From Chungangia koreensis (GTDB lineage: Bacteria > Bacillota > Bacilli > Bacillales_A > Planococcaceae): a stretch of 64,000 nucleotides of DNA. The first letter of the stretch is position 1, and every line of letters starts with the position of its first letter. Below the pieces are notes generated by a model that had not been told where the DNA came from, made no database searches, and worked only from the letters and a program-made list of their open reading frames with translations. Shown in pieces: positions 1 through 8,071 of this stretch. The translations under genes were made by a program, and so were the position numbers. The DNA is taken from contig NZ_JBHSEC010000020.1 of the NCBI RefSeq assembly GCF_042651785.1, positions 186,001 to 250,000 of the forward strand, written 5' to 3'.

Positions 1-46
1 TCCCGACTGCTTTCATAAATTCAGCATATGAATAATATTTATCCAT
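1..46 (-). CDS. N-terminal fragment of a small protein (possibly YhzC-like)
   Basis: Only the first 15 codons lie in the window, reading MDKYYSYAEFMKAVG. The ATG at 46 is preceded by a good ribosome binding site (GGGGTGAG about 5-8 nt upstream on this strand), so this is a real start rather than a shadow. In B. subtilis a small IDEAL-domain gene, yhzC, lies beside comK, which makes that family the first guess. This rests on position and a vaguely remembered N-terminus only; the rest of the gene is outside the window. Confidence 0.5.
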   Translation of the reverse strand, partial: MDKYYSYAEFMKAVG

Positions 47-187
47 TCTTCTCACCCCGGATGCCTTTTTTTTATTATAAGGAAATTTCCGAAGCTTCGC
101 AATAATTAATTTGAAAATTCTATCAATGGTATTTTTGCCACATGCGGAGAATTGTGAGAATAGTCTTGTTTTTCTTCCAATATTAAC

Positions 188-193
188 TATAAT
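188..193 (+). promoter_or_regulatory. Candidate sigma-A promoter of comK
   Basis: TATAAT at 188-193 with TTGTTT at 166-171, 16 nt apart. Transcription would begin near 200, which excludes the GTG at 199 as the translational start and favours the TTG at 226. A-tract and T-tract pairs lie just upstream (about 113-136), as expected of a ComK-autoregulated promoter, but I could not define exact K-boxes. Confidence 0.5.
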
Positions 194-225
194 AGGATGT
201 GTGTACTATTATAGGGGGTGTTTAC

Positions 226-741
226 TTGTTGGATGTAAAGCTTTTGTCATCACCGTATTATATTTCGTTTGATACGTTTGTACTGGAGCCTTACGCCTAT
301 GACGATGAAATTATTACGCGTGTCATAGAGAGAAGACAGGAATTTTTTGTGAAGGAAAAACCGATTCAAATTGTAAAAAACTCCATCAATCTATACGGTG
401 GAAGTTTCAAACAGGCTACACATTATGCCAAGCAGGCAATCGGAAATTATCATAAAACACCGATTATCGTGGCACACGACTATGGAATTCCATACATTTT
501 CATTCCTACATTATCACCGAATTCCGACCAGAATGTCTGGATTGCTTCTCATTCAATCGAAAACTATTCAGCTGTGCCGCAAGGCTGTATGGTCTATTTG
601 GAAAACAACCACGCAGTCAAGGTGAATGTCTCCTTTAATACGATTGCCCGTCAGTACTCTTTTGCCAATACCTTGGGCAAGCGATTTGACAAAGTCAGGA
701 GACATCTAAATAATCCGCATGAGTATTTCGATCTGATTTGA
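226..741 (+). CDS. comK: Competence transcription factor ComK
   Basis: About 171 residues, close to the usual length of ComK, the master activator of genetic competence that binds A/T-rich boxes before DNA-uptake and recombination genes. The protein has the typical run from the N-terminal YISFDTFVLEPY through GIPYIFIPTLSPN and the basic C-terminal half. The start is probably TTG at 226 (or 229): AGGGGGTG ends at 220, whereas the longer reading from GTG 199 begins at the predicted transcription start. It ends exactly where the convergent neighbour ends (742), with no terminator between them. The gene is intact; whether the strain is competent cannot be told from this. Confidence 0.9.
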   Translation: MLDVKLLSSPYYISFDTFVLEPYAYDDEIITRVIERRQEFFVKEKPIQIVKNSINLYGGSFKQATHYAKQAIGNYHKTPIIVAHDYGIPYIFIPTLSPNSDQNVWIASHSIENYSAVPQGCMVYLENNHAVKVNVSFNTIARQYSFANTLGKRFDKVRRHLNNPHEYFDLI

Positions 742-1107
742 CTATGCTTCTTTGGCAGTCATTGAGAGATAAATCCCCAGTAATTCCTCGGACCGATTCC
801 GAAGACGCACATTCAGATAGCGGCGATGTTCTTCATAGCCGCCATAGAAAAATACATATTCCGTAAATGTATCATCGCTTTTCTGTTTGACGACCTTCAT
901 ATGGTGACGGCGCAGGTGGAGCCTTGTTTCTTTAAGCTCCGCTTGCACGGTCCGAATTGTCTTGTCAACCATTTCTACATATGGCTTTTTCAACTTGAAT
1001 GGCCCTTTTTCGAAGATCAACCGATCCTTTTCTAAAACGATCAACACCATTGGCAAATAAATCATGTTCTCAAAATACGGCATGGCTTCTGCAGGTATTA
1101 ACGGCAT
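742..1107 (-). CDS. YhjD-like conserved protein
   Basis: 121 residues, soluble, rich in basic residues in the middle (RLHLRRHHMKVVKQK). The segment IYLPMVLIVLEKDRLIFEKGPFKLKKPY resembles what I recall of B. subtilis YhjD, and yhjD also sits near comK there, so family and synteny agree. No catalytic motif is visible and no function is proposed. A ribosome binding site (TAGGAGGGAAGGGC) precedes the ATG at 1107. Its stop codon abuts the comK stop codon. Confidence 0.65.
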   Translation of the reverse strand: MPLIPAEAMPYFENMIYLPMVLIVLEKDRLIFEKGPFKLKKPYVEMVDKTIRTVQAELKETRLHLRRHHMKVVKQKSDDTFTEYVFFYGGYEEHRRYLNVRLRNRSEELLGIYLSMTAKEA

Positions 1108-1275
1108 GCCCTTCCCTCCTAAAAAAAGAACATTTGTTCGTATATCCTATTGTACGCCGAACACTTAAAAAAGCAAGTGGTAAATTCGCCCTCCGAGATG
1201 GTATTTTTTATTTTTGCGTTCTGCTTAGCCGTCCGGTTGTCATATTTTAACTATCGGACAAAAAGGAGTGCGACA

Positions 1276-1980
1276 GTGACAGCAGTCGGAATAGGCATAC
1301 TCTATTTTTTAGGTCTTGTTTTAGGAGCATGGTTAGCAATTTTCATCCTTGCCTACTCTCCACTACCACCATTTGGACTTCCACTATTTAGCGGTGGCTT
1401 CTTGGCTGGGTTGATCGGGTTCACATTACTTCCCCATGCCATACACCATTATGATTGGCGGCCGATTCTGTTCGGTTTGGTCGTTAGTATTCTTATAATG
1501 GCTCTTCTCCATCCAGTTACCCATCATTTTAGTTCCAACTATTCGTTTTCATTCATCGCCATTGCGATCGCTTTTCATACAATACCGCTCTGTTTGGCAA
1601 TTGGTGCGATTGAAGATCCTGTTGCTTCCGGTGCTTTGACGATAGCAACGATTCTTCACCACATTCCTGAAGCGGCTGCCCTAACCTTATGGGTGGCTGG
1701 AAGAAATGGTAGTTTAGAAAAGCTTTTCCTCTACTTTTTACTCCTTTCCGGCATAGCGATTATTTCCATTCAAGCCGGAAAGGAAATGATGATTCCAGCT
1801 TCTTTGAACTCTGTTCTAATCGGATTATCTATCGGAATATTACTGTATATATTGCAGGGGGAAGTCTTTAGAAGAAAACCGAATACCCTTCCTCGGAAGC
1901 AGGCAATCGGTTATACAATGGCTGGGTTAGCTGTATACGGAGCATTATTATGGCTTCTGTCTTTCATGGGAATAAAATAA
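1276..1980 (+). CDS. ZIP-family metal transporter
   Basis: 234 residues from GTG 1276, chosen because AAGGAG lies 8 nt upstream and the longer reading from 1150 has none. About eight hydrophobic segments. The ZIP signature is visible in two places: HTIPLCLAIGAIEDP in the central part and HHIPEAAALTLWVAG further on, where the His, Pro and Glu residues would line the divalent metal path in helices IV and V. ZIP proteins import zinc, iron or manganese into the cytosol; the specific metal cannot be told. Its position beside a copper cluster is suggestive but it is transcribed in the opposite direction. Confidence 0.8.
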   Translation: MTAVGIGILYFLGLVLGAWLAIFILAYSPLPPFGLPLFSGGFLAGLIGFTLLPHAIHHYDWRPILFGLVVSILIMALLHPVTHHFSSNYSFSFIAIAIAFHTIPLCLAIGAIEDPVASGALTIATILHHIPEAAALTLWVAGRNGSLEKLFLYFLLLSGIAIISIQAGKEMMIPASLNSVLIGLSIGILLYILQGEVFRRKPNTLPRKQAIGYTMAGLAVYGALLWLLSFMGIK

Positions 1981-2003
1981 ATCCACGGCGGGTAGCCGTG
2001 GAT
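1981..2003 (-). terminator. Terminator after the copper-storage gene
   Basis: Perfect stem ATCCACGGC (1981-1989) with GCCGTGGAT (1995-2003), followed on the minus strand by a T-rich run. It lies 18 nt past the stop of the minus-strand gene and also just past the plus-strand ZIP gene. Confidence 0.8.
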
Positions 2004-2020
2004 CGAGGGAAATCACTCTA

Positions 2021-2347
2021 TTATGCCGCCATCTCTCTACACACTTCTGCGCATTTATGGCAAGCTTCTGCACAACGTTTACAATGATCATGTTCATGTT
2101 TTGCGCACTCATCGCCACACGCTTGGCAAACGTCCGCACATAGCTGACATATCTCTTTAGCAAATGGACTATTGGATTGCATCGCCTTCGCAGCAAAGGC
2201 GCAGATGTCTGCACATTCCCGATCCATTCGGATACACTCTCTCATCATGTCGATATGATCTTCTTTTAGACAGGCATCGTAGCAGTTGTTACAAGCTTCC
2301 ATACACTCCAGACACGCTTTAATGCACTCTTCATAAGTTTGATTCAT
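2021..2347 (-). CDS. Cysteine-rich four-helix copper-storage protein (Csp3/YhjQ type)
   Basis: 108 residues with about 18 cysteines in CxxxC and CxxC spacing (for example CIKACLECMEACNNC near the start, CQLCADVCQAC in the middle, CKRCAEACHKCAEVC at the end). No signal peptide, so cytosolic. This is the DUF326/Csp pattern: four-helix bundles whose core is lined with Cys thiolates that hold many Cu(I) ions. It stands at the end of a copper-resistance cluster, which supports storage or buffering of cytosolic copper. Strong ribosome binding site AGAGGAGG before ATG 2347. It lies 75 nt downstream of the lipoprotein gene and is probably co-transcribed with it. Confidence 0.85.
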   Translation of the reverse strand: MNQTYEECIKACLECMEACNNCYDACLKEDHIDMMRECIRMDRECADICAFAAKAMQSNSPFAKEICQLCADVCQACGDECAKHEHDHCKRCAEACHKCAEVCREMAA

Positions 2348-2422
2348 CCTAATTCCTCCTCTGTTTTATTCACATAGAATAAATTCCCTACTATCTTTTC
2401 AATAAACAGGAAGCTCTTGAAA

Positions 2423-3031
2423 TCAATCAGCTAGTTTCAATTCTTCTTCCGTCAGCCATTTATGATTCTTAACTTTCTCACCTGTAGTAGATATATAATC
2501 CACCATATATACGGTCGTTTCCTCCAAATCTTCAATGACTGCGACTGCACCTTTCATGCCTGGCATATGGTCAGCATTCAAAGAAACCTCTGAATTCGGT
2601 TCGATCGGAAAATCAGGTGCTTGATCAATTTCCTCATGAATGACCCACTTATGATTCGTTACACGTTTCCCTCCTGTTATGGGCGTATAGGAAACAACAT
2701 AGGCGGTAGTGTCAAACGCACCGACAATCGTTGCTTCTGCCCCTTCCATCCCTTCCATATGATTTGCTGTAATGATGGCTTTTGTACCAACTGGATAAGT
2801 CGGATTTTCCGCTTTTTTCAGCCCTGCCGGCAGTTCACCAGAGCTGGAGTGGTTCATTTCCGAGTGTTCCAAGCTTCCTGGACCGTTTCCTGAACTGTCC
2901 TCAGTTTGATGAGTGCTTTGCTCTACTTCTTTGTTCACATTGTCTTCCGCTCCGTTTTGATCGTCTCCACATGCAGTTAAGGTAATAGCTGCTATGGTGG
3001 AGATTAAGAACACCCAAAGCTTATTCATCAC
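2423..3031 (-). CDS. YdhK-like lipoprotein with two DUF1541 repeats
   Basis: 202 residues. A lipoprotein signal ends in the lipobox LTAC at about residues 18-21, followed by an acidic, Ser/Asn-rich linker. Then come two copies of a domain of about 55 residues, each running from a G/N-N/D-HM-x-GM-K/E-GA motif to NHKW (about 87-132 and 151-195). Met and His in the HMxGM motif suggest metal contact; related proteins are found in copper and cadmium resistance regions, so an extracytoplasmic copper-binding role is likely but inferred. Start is GTG 3031 (GGAGG 8 nt upstream) or ATG 3028. It follows the copA terminator, so it needs its own promoter; I see no CsoR-type box before it. Confidence 0.75.
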   Translation of the reverse strand: MMNKLWVFLISTIAAITLTACGDDQNGAEDNVNKEVEQSTHQTEDSSGNGPGSLEHSEMNHSSSGELPAGLKKAENPTYPVGTKAIITANHMEGMEGAEATIVGAFDTTAYVVSYTPITGGKRVTNHKWVIHEEIDQAPDFPIEPNSEVSLNADHMPGMKGAVAVIEDLEETTVYMVDYISTTGEKVKNHKWLTEEELKLAD

Positions 3032-3210
3032 TCTGTGTTCCTCCTTTGTTAAATCTGGTTGTCGTTATATTGATTCCCTAAAACAATCAGGAATTTACAT
3101 AGACGTTCCTGCAACGAGTAAATTTGTACGTCTCCGCCCTTGTCGTCTATCTACCACATCCTTGTTACTACCAACTGCATCCTAATCGACCGTTCATTCC
3201 TTCACCACAA

Positions 3211-3248
3211 AAAAACTGCCTATTCTCCCCAAAGGAAAATAGACAGTC
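3211..3248 (-). terminator. Terminator after copA
   Basis: On the minus strand, a 14-bp stem (3216-3229 with 3235-3248, two G-T pairs) is followed by seven T residues. It lies 4 nt past the copA stop and separates copA from the lipoprotein gene. Confidence 0.85.
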
Positions 3249-3252
3249 CCAC

Positions 3253-5661
3253 TTAAAGTTTGACCCGTTGCAAGCGTAACGCGTTAAGGACAACTGACAC
3301 CGAACTGAATGCCATTGCGGCTCCGGCAACCCAAGGGGCTAACAGTCCGACAGCTGCAATCGGAATACCCAACGTATTATAGGCAAATGCCCAGAATAAG
3401 TTTTGTTTAATGTTTTTCATCGTCTTCCGGCTCATCACGATGGCATCGGCAATACTGTTCAAGTCACCGCGGATCAGCGTAATATCTGCTGCTTCCATCG
3501 CCACATCTGTACCTGTACCGATCGCCATCCCGACATCGGCTGTGGCCAATGCTGGCGCGTCATTGACACCGTCACCGACCATCGCCACTTTCTTGCCTGC
3601 TTCCTGAAGTTTTTTAACTTCAGCTGATTTCCCTTCAGGCAATACTTCCGCTATGACATGCTGAATACCGACCTGTTCACCGATTGCCTGAGCAGTCCGC
3701 TCATTGTCGCCTGTCATCATGATGACATCGATGCCCATATCCAGCAGGCGTCGAATGGCTCGTTTCGAAGTCTCTTTTACAGTATCGGCTACCGCGATCA
3801 TTCCTGCATAATTGCCATCGATCCCGACGAGCATTGCCGTCTTTCCGTCAGCTTCCAGCTGCTCCATGTCCGAAATGACATGAGAGATGTCAATGGAGTC
3901 ACTTGCCATTAATTTACGTGTCCCGACGACCACTCTTTTACCATTCACGACAGCTCGAACCCCATATCCTGCAATGGCTTCGAACGTTGTTGGCGAATGA
4001 AGGGAAATATTCCGCTCCTTAATGCCATCTACGATCGCTTCTGCAAGCGGGTGTTCAGATTGTTTTTCAGCAGATCCTACGAGTGCAAGCAGTTCAACCT
4101 CGTCATACCCGTTTGCCGCAAAAGCGTCTGTTAATACAGGTTTGCCATTAGTAACTGTTCCTGTTTTATCGACGACAACTGTATCGATATGGTGCGCATT
4201 TTCAAGATGTTCGCCGCCTTTGAACAGGATCCCCGCTTCTGCAGCACGGCCTGATCCAGCCATGATGGATGTCGGTGTTGCAAGTCCTAATGCACATGGG
4301 CAAGCGATGACCAATACGGCAATCATCGCTTCTAATGCGGGCGTGAATTCACCCGGACTGACGAATGCGAACCAAATGATGAATGTCAGAACCGCAATTC
4401 CAACCACAATCGGTACGAAAATCCCCGAAATCTTATCAGCCAAACGTTGAATTGGCGCTTTCGAACCTTGTGCATCCTCAACGACCTTGATGATCTGAGC
4501 AAGGGCTGTCTCTCTCCCGACCTTAACAGCCTTCATCTTAATAAAACCGTTCTTATTAATCGTTGAGCCAAATACTGAATCTCCAGGCACCTTATCGACT
4601 GGGATACTTTCTCCCGTCAGCATCGACTCATCAATGGCTGAGCTACCTTCGAGCACTTCTCCGTCGACCGGTACCTTTTCACCCGGTTTCACGTAAATGA
4701 CATCCCCGATGATTACTTCATCAAGGGGCACTTCCAATTCTTCTCCATTCCGAACAACTGTAGCAGTTTTCGCCTGTAAGCCCATCAGCTTTTTAATCGC
4801 TTCAGAGGAATGGCCTTTTGCTTTCGCTTCAAACAGCTTCCCTAACAAAATTAACGTAATCAGCACAGCACTTGTCTCAAAGTAAAGCTGTGGATGATGA
4901 GCTGAGTTAGTAGAGAGAATCGCTTGGTACACACTGTAGAAATACGCAGCGGATGTACCTAACACGACTAATACATCCATATTTGCGCTTCCGTTCTTAA
5001 GTGCTTTAAAGGCGCCATTATAAAATTGCCAACCGACGTAAAATTGGACCGGGGTAGCCAATACCAGCTGTACCCAAGGATTCATTAAGAACTCAGGAAT
5101 GTATAGGAAGGACGTAAAGGAAAAATGGCCGACCATCGTCCACAATAGAGGCAACGACAAAATAGCGGCAATGATGAATTTACGTTGTTGTTTCCGAATC
5201 GCTTCCTGACGATAATCGGAGGCTTCTTTGTCATTTTCTTTTGCTATGGCACCATACCCTAAAGTCTCGACACGTTTAACGAGATCGAATGCTGAAATTT
5301 GGGATGGATTGTATTCAATCGTTGCACTTTCGAGCGCTAAATTGACATTAGCCTGGGACACGCCCTCCATCTTATTCAAACCCTTTTCAATCCTCGTCGC
5401 ACAGGCCGAACATGTCATACCGGTAATGGCAAACTCGGCTTTCTCCTTTGCCACGCCGTATCCAAGGTCCTCGATTTTCTTTTCAATGTCATGGGGATTT
5501 AATTTCTCGGAATCGTATTTGATCATTGAGCGTTCCAGTGCCAAATTCACATTCGCTTCTTCGACACCTTCCATTTTATTAAGCCCTTTTTCAATCCGGG
5601 TTGCACAAGCCGCACATGTCATACCTGTGATATGAAGGGTTGTTTCTTTCGTTGTGCTCAT
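3253..5661 (-). CDS. copA: Cu(I)-exporting P1B-type ATPase CopA
   Basis: About 802 residues. Two N-terminal heavy-metal domains carry GMTCAACATR (about 13-22) and GMTCSACATR (about 81-90). The pump follows with TGES near 350, the copper-binding CPC of the sixth membrane helix near 453, the phosphorylated Asp in DKTGT near 498, and GDGVNDAPALA toward the C-terminus. This is the complete motif set of a Cu(I) exporter, which pumps cuprous ion out of the cytosol. ATG 5661 is preferred over TTG 5667, since GAGGTGG then has a 6-nt spacing. A CsoR-type box stands 18 nt upstream. Cu(I) would be handed over by the CopZ proteins encoded just upstream. Confidence 0.95.
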   Translation of the reverse strand: MSTTKETTLHITGMTCAACATRIEKGLNKMEGVEEANVNLALERSMIKYDSEKLNPHDIEKKIEDLGYGVAKEKAEFAITGMTCSACATRIEKGLNKMEGVSQANVNLALESATIEYNPSQISAFDLVKRVETLGYGAIAKENDKEASDYRQEAIRKQQRKFIIAAILSLPLLWTMVGHFSFTSFLYIPEFLMNPWVQLVLATPVQFYVGWQFYNGAFKALKNGSANMDVLVVLGTSAAYFYSVYQAILSTNSAHHPQLYFETSAVLITLILLGKLFEAKAKGHSSEAIKKLMGLQAKTATVVRNGEELEVPLDEVIIGDVIYVKPGEKVPVDGEVLEGSSAIDESMLTGESIPVDKVPGDSVFGSTINKNGFIKMKAVKVGRETALAQIIKVVEDAQGSKAPIQRLADKISGIFVPIVVGIAVLTFIIWFAFVSPGEFTPALEAMIAVLVIACPCALGLATPTSIMAGSGRAAEAGILFKGGEHLENAHHIDTVVVDKTGTVTNGKPVLTDAFAANGYDEVELLALVGSAEKQSEHPLAEAIVDGIKERNISLHSPTTFEAIAGYGVRAVVNGKRVVVGTRKLMASDSIDISHVISDMEQLEADGKTAMLVGIDGNYAGMIAVADTVKETSKRAIRRLLDMGIDVIMMTGDNERTAQAIGEQVGIQHVIAEVLPEGKSAEVKKLQEAGKKVAMVGDGVNDAPALATADVGMAIGTGTDVAMEAADITLIRGDLNSIADAIVMSRKTMKNIKQNLFWAFAYNTLGIPIAAVGLLAPWVAGAAMAFSSVSVVLNALRLQRVKL

Positions 5662-5678
5662 ACTCAACCACCTCTCTT

Positions 5679-5695
5679 ATACCATAAGGGGGTAT
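5679..5695 (-). promoter_or_regulatory. CsoR-type operator before copA
   Basis: ATACCATAAGGGGGTAT matches the TACC/GGTA inverted-repeat geometry of CsoR operators and shares 17-nt size and spacing with two more boxes at 5966 and 6583. Apo-CsoR would repress copA here and be released by Cu(I). Confidence 0.8.
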
Positions 5696-5739
5696 ATTTT
5701 TTTGAAGAAGAAAGAGTGCCAGTGTGCACTCTTCCTCAA

Positions 5740-5946
5740 TTATTCAACATCATAACCTTGATCATCGATTGTTTCTTTAATTTCGTCCAATGAAACCTGG
5801 TCAGCATCGTACGCTACATCCACTTTGCCAGACTCCAAATGCACTTTCACAGATTGGACTCCAGAAAGTTTGCCAACGCTTCCTTCAACAGCATTTACGC
5901 AATGTCCGCAAGACATACCTGCTACATTCAATGTAATGTTTTCCAT
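5740..5946 (-). CDS. copZ: Copper chaperone CopZ
   Basis: 68 residues, a single heavy-metal-associated domain with GMSCGHCVNAV at about 10-20; the two Cys bind Cu(I). Typical CopZ length and fold (beta-alpha-beta-beta-alpha-beta) with the C-terminal GYDV. It carries Cu(I) in the cytosol to the N-terminal domains of CopA and can deliver it to CsoR. GGAGGAGGAGC precedes ATG 5946. It is separated from copA by a CsoR-type box, so copA can be transcribed both with and without it. Confidence 0.9.
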   Translation of the reverse strand: MENITLNVAGMSCGHCVNAVEGSVGKLSGVQSVKVHLESGKVDVAYDADQVSLDEIKETIDDQGYDVE

Positions 5947-5965
5947 GTTTGCTGCTCCTCCTCCA

Positions 5966-5982
5966 ATACCTTATAGGGGTAT
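5966..5982 (-). promoter_or_regulatory. CsoR-type operator before copZ
   Basis: ATACCTTATAGGGGTAT, the same 17-nt palindrome geometry as the boxes before copA and csoR. It lies 19 nt upstream of the copZ start. Confidence 0.8.
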
Positions 5983-5999
5983 ATATTAATTAAAAAGAT

Positions 6000-6209
6000 T
6001 TATTTGACGACAGAGTAACCTAATTCTTCAATTTTAGATGTCACTAAATTATTCGAAGCTTCAGTACCAAATGTCACTTCTACAGTACCAGAAGATAAGT
6101 CTACATTCACGTTTTCTACACCATTTAAAGACGACACGTTGTTCTTCACCTTATTTGCACAACCGCCACAAGACATACCTGCTACTTGATAAGTTACTGT
6201 ACTTGCCAT
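6000..6209 (-). CDS. Second heavy-metal-associated (CopZ-like) protein
   Basis: 69 residues, one HMA domain with GMSCGGCANKV at about 11-21. It differs from its neighbour CopZ in having Gly for His between the cysteines and in a more divergent body (about half identical by eye). It lies 15 nt after csoR and 53 nt before copZ, so it probably belongs to the csoR transcript. Function is inferred as a Cu(I) chaperone; whether it serves CopA, CsoR or the storage protein is unknown. Ribosome binding site GAGGAGG precedes ATG 6209. Confidence 0.8.
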   Translation of the reverse strand: MASTVTYQVAGMSCGGCANKVKNNVSSLNGVENVNVDLSSGTVEVTFGTEASNNLVTSKIEELGYSVVK

Positions 6210-6224
6210 GAATATGTTCCTCCT

Positions 6225-6551
6225 CTATTTTCTCATCAGTTTTTGGATGGTGACCAATAATTCATCGAGAATTTCATCGTCGCCTTCGGCTAAACGATCA
6301 ACGACACAGCCTTTCAAATGCCATTGCAATAACACCTTTGCCACACTGTTCAATGCGGATTGGGTAGCTGAAAGTTGAGTAATAATATCATCACAGTAGA
6401 CATCCTTGTCAACCATACCCTTAATACCACGGATTTGACCTTCGATGCGGTTTAAGCGGTTCACAATATCCTTTTTTGCCGTTTCTGGATGATGGCTTTT
6501 GCGGTGACTATGGCACTCCAACGATTCTGTCGGTTTCAATGCTTCTTCCAT
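6225..6551 (-). CDS. csoR: Copper-sensing repressor CsoR
   Basis: 108 residues, all-helical DUF156/CsoR family. The Cu(I) ligand set is visible as Cys53, His78 and Cys82 (VYCDD; QWHLKGC), the Cys-His-Cys pattern that separates copper sensors from FrmR- or RcnR-type relatives. The conserved NRLNRIEGQIRGI helix is present at about 31-43. It has a His-rich N-terminal tail (HSHRKSHH), which is common but not required. It should repress this cluster through the three boxes at 6583, 5966 and 5679, the first being its own promoter region. Confidence 0.93.
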   Translation of the reverse strand: MEEALKPTESLECHSHRKSHHPETAKKDIVNRLNRIEGQIRGIKGMVDKDVYCDDIITQLSATQSALNSVAKVLLQWHLKGCVVDRLAEGDDEILDELLVTIQKLMRK

Positions 6552-6582
6552 ACGCCAACCTCCTCTTTAATTAGAATTTAAC

Positions 6583-6599
6583 ATACCCTTATAGGGTAT
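6583..6599 (-). promoter_or_regulatory. CsoR-type operator before csoR
   Basis: ATACCCTTATAGGGTAT, with perfect 6-nt arms (7 nt counting the flanking C and G). It stands 31 nt before the csoR start and implies autoregulation. Confidence 0.85.
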
Positions 6600-6668
6600 G
6601 TAAAGAGAGACGTTTTTAAAATTTTCCATATTAGTTTCCCCTAATTATTATCCCCGATGCCAATAAAA

Positions 6669-6703
6669 AACCTGATCACAAATTATTTCAATGTGATCAG
6701 GTT
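6669..6703 (-). terminator. Terminator after the EAL/HDOD gene
   Basis: Perfect 12-bp stem (6669-6680 with 6692-6703) followed on the minus strand by six T residues, 11 nt past the stop codon. Confidence 0.9.
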
Positions 6704-6713
6704 CCACTATGCA

Positions 6714-7934
6714 TCATTTCAACTGCAGAGCCCATAGCTGTGCATCATTATAAGCTTGCTGCAGTCTGCCATTAGAAATCCTCAACTGATTTGTCAACTC
6801 ATCAATGAGTCCCACTTCCATCTGTTCAACAGCAGTCGCCAAACGGAAATACTGGGTCATTTCCGTCTCTTTTCCCAAAATCGTATCTGATACCGACTTA
6901 GATAGTGGAAGTGCAGACAAAATAGACTCCATTGGACGGTTTAAAATGACGCCAATCATTGAAAACATGCCTACCAAAAAGTATTCCTCTGCATTTTTCC
7001 TGCCTGTTGATTTGGCAATCAACTCACAAAGCTTAGCCCGTACCATTGAAATCTCAATTAGGGAGTTTGTCCTTGCCTTATTTTCTATAGAGTCACGCAA
7101 GGCGATGACATATAGCCATTTCTTCAATTCCTTTAGCCCTAACATGACAAGGGCCTGTTTTATGGATTTCACTTCTTTTCGCAGACCATTGGCCGGCGAA
7201 TTGACCAGCTTAAGTAATTTGAAGGAGAGAGAAAGATCATGCTCTATGAATGATGTAATCTTCTCAATGTCCGGGTCAGGCTGATTAAGGAGATTGACAA
7301 GACGGATGTACGGGATCATCGCAGGCGGGATATCCGTTCCTTGAACGATTTCAGGCTTTTGCAAAAAATAGCCTTGGAACAAAGAATAGCCCGCTGCTTT
7401 AGCTGTTTCAAACTCTTCCCTACTCTCAATCTTTTCCGCCAACAGTTTAATATGCGGGTGTTGTTTCGCGATATTTTCAATTGTCCAGCGTTCTTCCGGT
7501 GTTGTATGTAAAAAATCCACTTTAATATACGTTACTATATTGAATAGTTCACTGAAATAGTTTAATTCTTCTGTCATGACAAAATCATCTAAAGCGATTT
7601 TAAAACCCATTTCTTTTAGTTCCTTCAAGCGGCTGATCAGTCCAATTGTTACCGGAATATTTTCCAGCACTTCAACCATTACTTCTTCGGGATTCAAGCT
7701 TGTGAAGACATCACGGTAAAGCAAAGACTCCGTAAAGTTGATGAAACAGGGCCTTTTGGAGGATAATTCATCCATCCCGATTGTCAGCAGTGCATGATTC
7801 AGCACCTCAATTGTCGCTTGATCTGCATCCACTTCCGGAAAGGCATTCGATTTTCCATTCCGATACAACAGCTCATAACCGAAGATTTCTTCCTTACTAT
7901 TAAAAATAGGCTGACGACCGATAAATACATCCAT
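6714..7934 (-). CDS. EAL-HDOD signalling protein (YuxH-like)
   Basis: 406 residues from ATG 7934, chosen because AAAGGAC lies about 10 nt upstream and family members begin at (M)xVFIGRQPIF. The N-terminal half is an EAL domain; the signature EAL is replaced by YELLYR, while DDF, AEKIE and QGYFLQKP remain. The C-terminal half is an HDOD domain (about 200-400). Classic EAL enzymes cleave cyclic-di-GMP, but loss of the catalytic Glu motif suggests a binding or regulatory role. It resembles B. subtilis YuxH. It stands alone with its own terminator. Confidence 0.8.
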   Translation of the reverse strand: MDVFIGRQPIFNSKEEIFGYELLYRNGKSNAFPEVDADQATIEVLNHALLTIGMDELSSKRPCFINFTESLLYRDVFTSLNPEEVMVEVLENIPVTIGLISRLKELKEMGFKIALDDFVMTEELNYFSELFNIVTYIKVDFLHTTPEERWTIENIAKQHPHIKLLAEKIESREEFETAKAAGYSLFQGYFLQKPEIVQGTDIPPAMIPYIRLVNLLNQPDPDIEKITSFIEHDLSLSFKLLKLVNSPANGLRKEVKSIKQALVMLGLKELKKWLYVIALRDSIENKARTNSLIEISMVRAKLCELIAKSTGRKNAEEYFLVGMFSMIGVILNRPMESILSALPLSKSVSDTILGKETEMTQYFRLATAVEQMEVGLIDELTNQLRISNGRLQQAYNDAQLWALQLK

Positions 7935-8071
7935 AAGTAAAAAGTCCTTTTTTTCTTTAGTATAACTGTGTAATTTGGCAGAATCTACTATAATTTTCAA
8001 GTATGATACACCAAGTGACACATAAGGTAGGAAAATGGTATGTTTTTAATAGAATCAAAGGGGGTTTTGTA

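Noticed and set aside
3032..3210. CsoR box before the DUF1541 lipoprotein gene
   Set aside because: No TACC/GGTA palindrome is visible in this gap.
4022..4450. 142-codon plus-strand ORF opposite copA
   Set aside because: Shadow of the copA coding strand with no ribosome binding site or domain.
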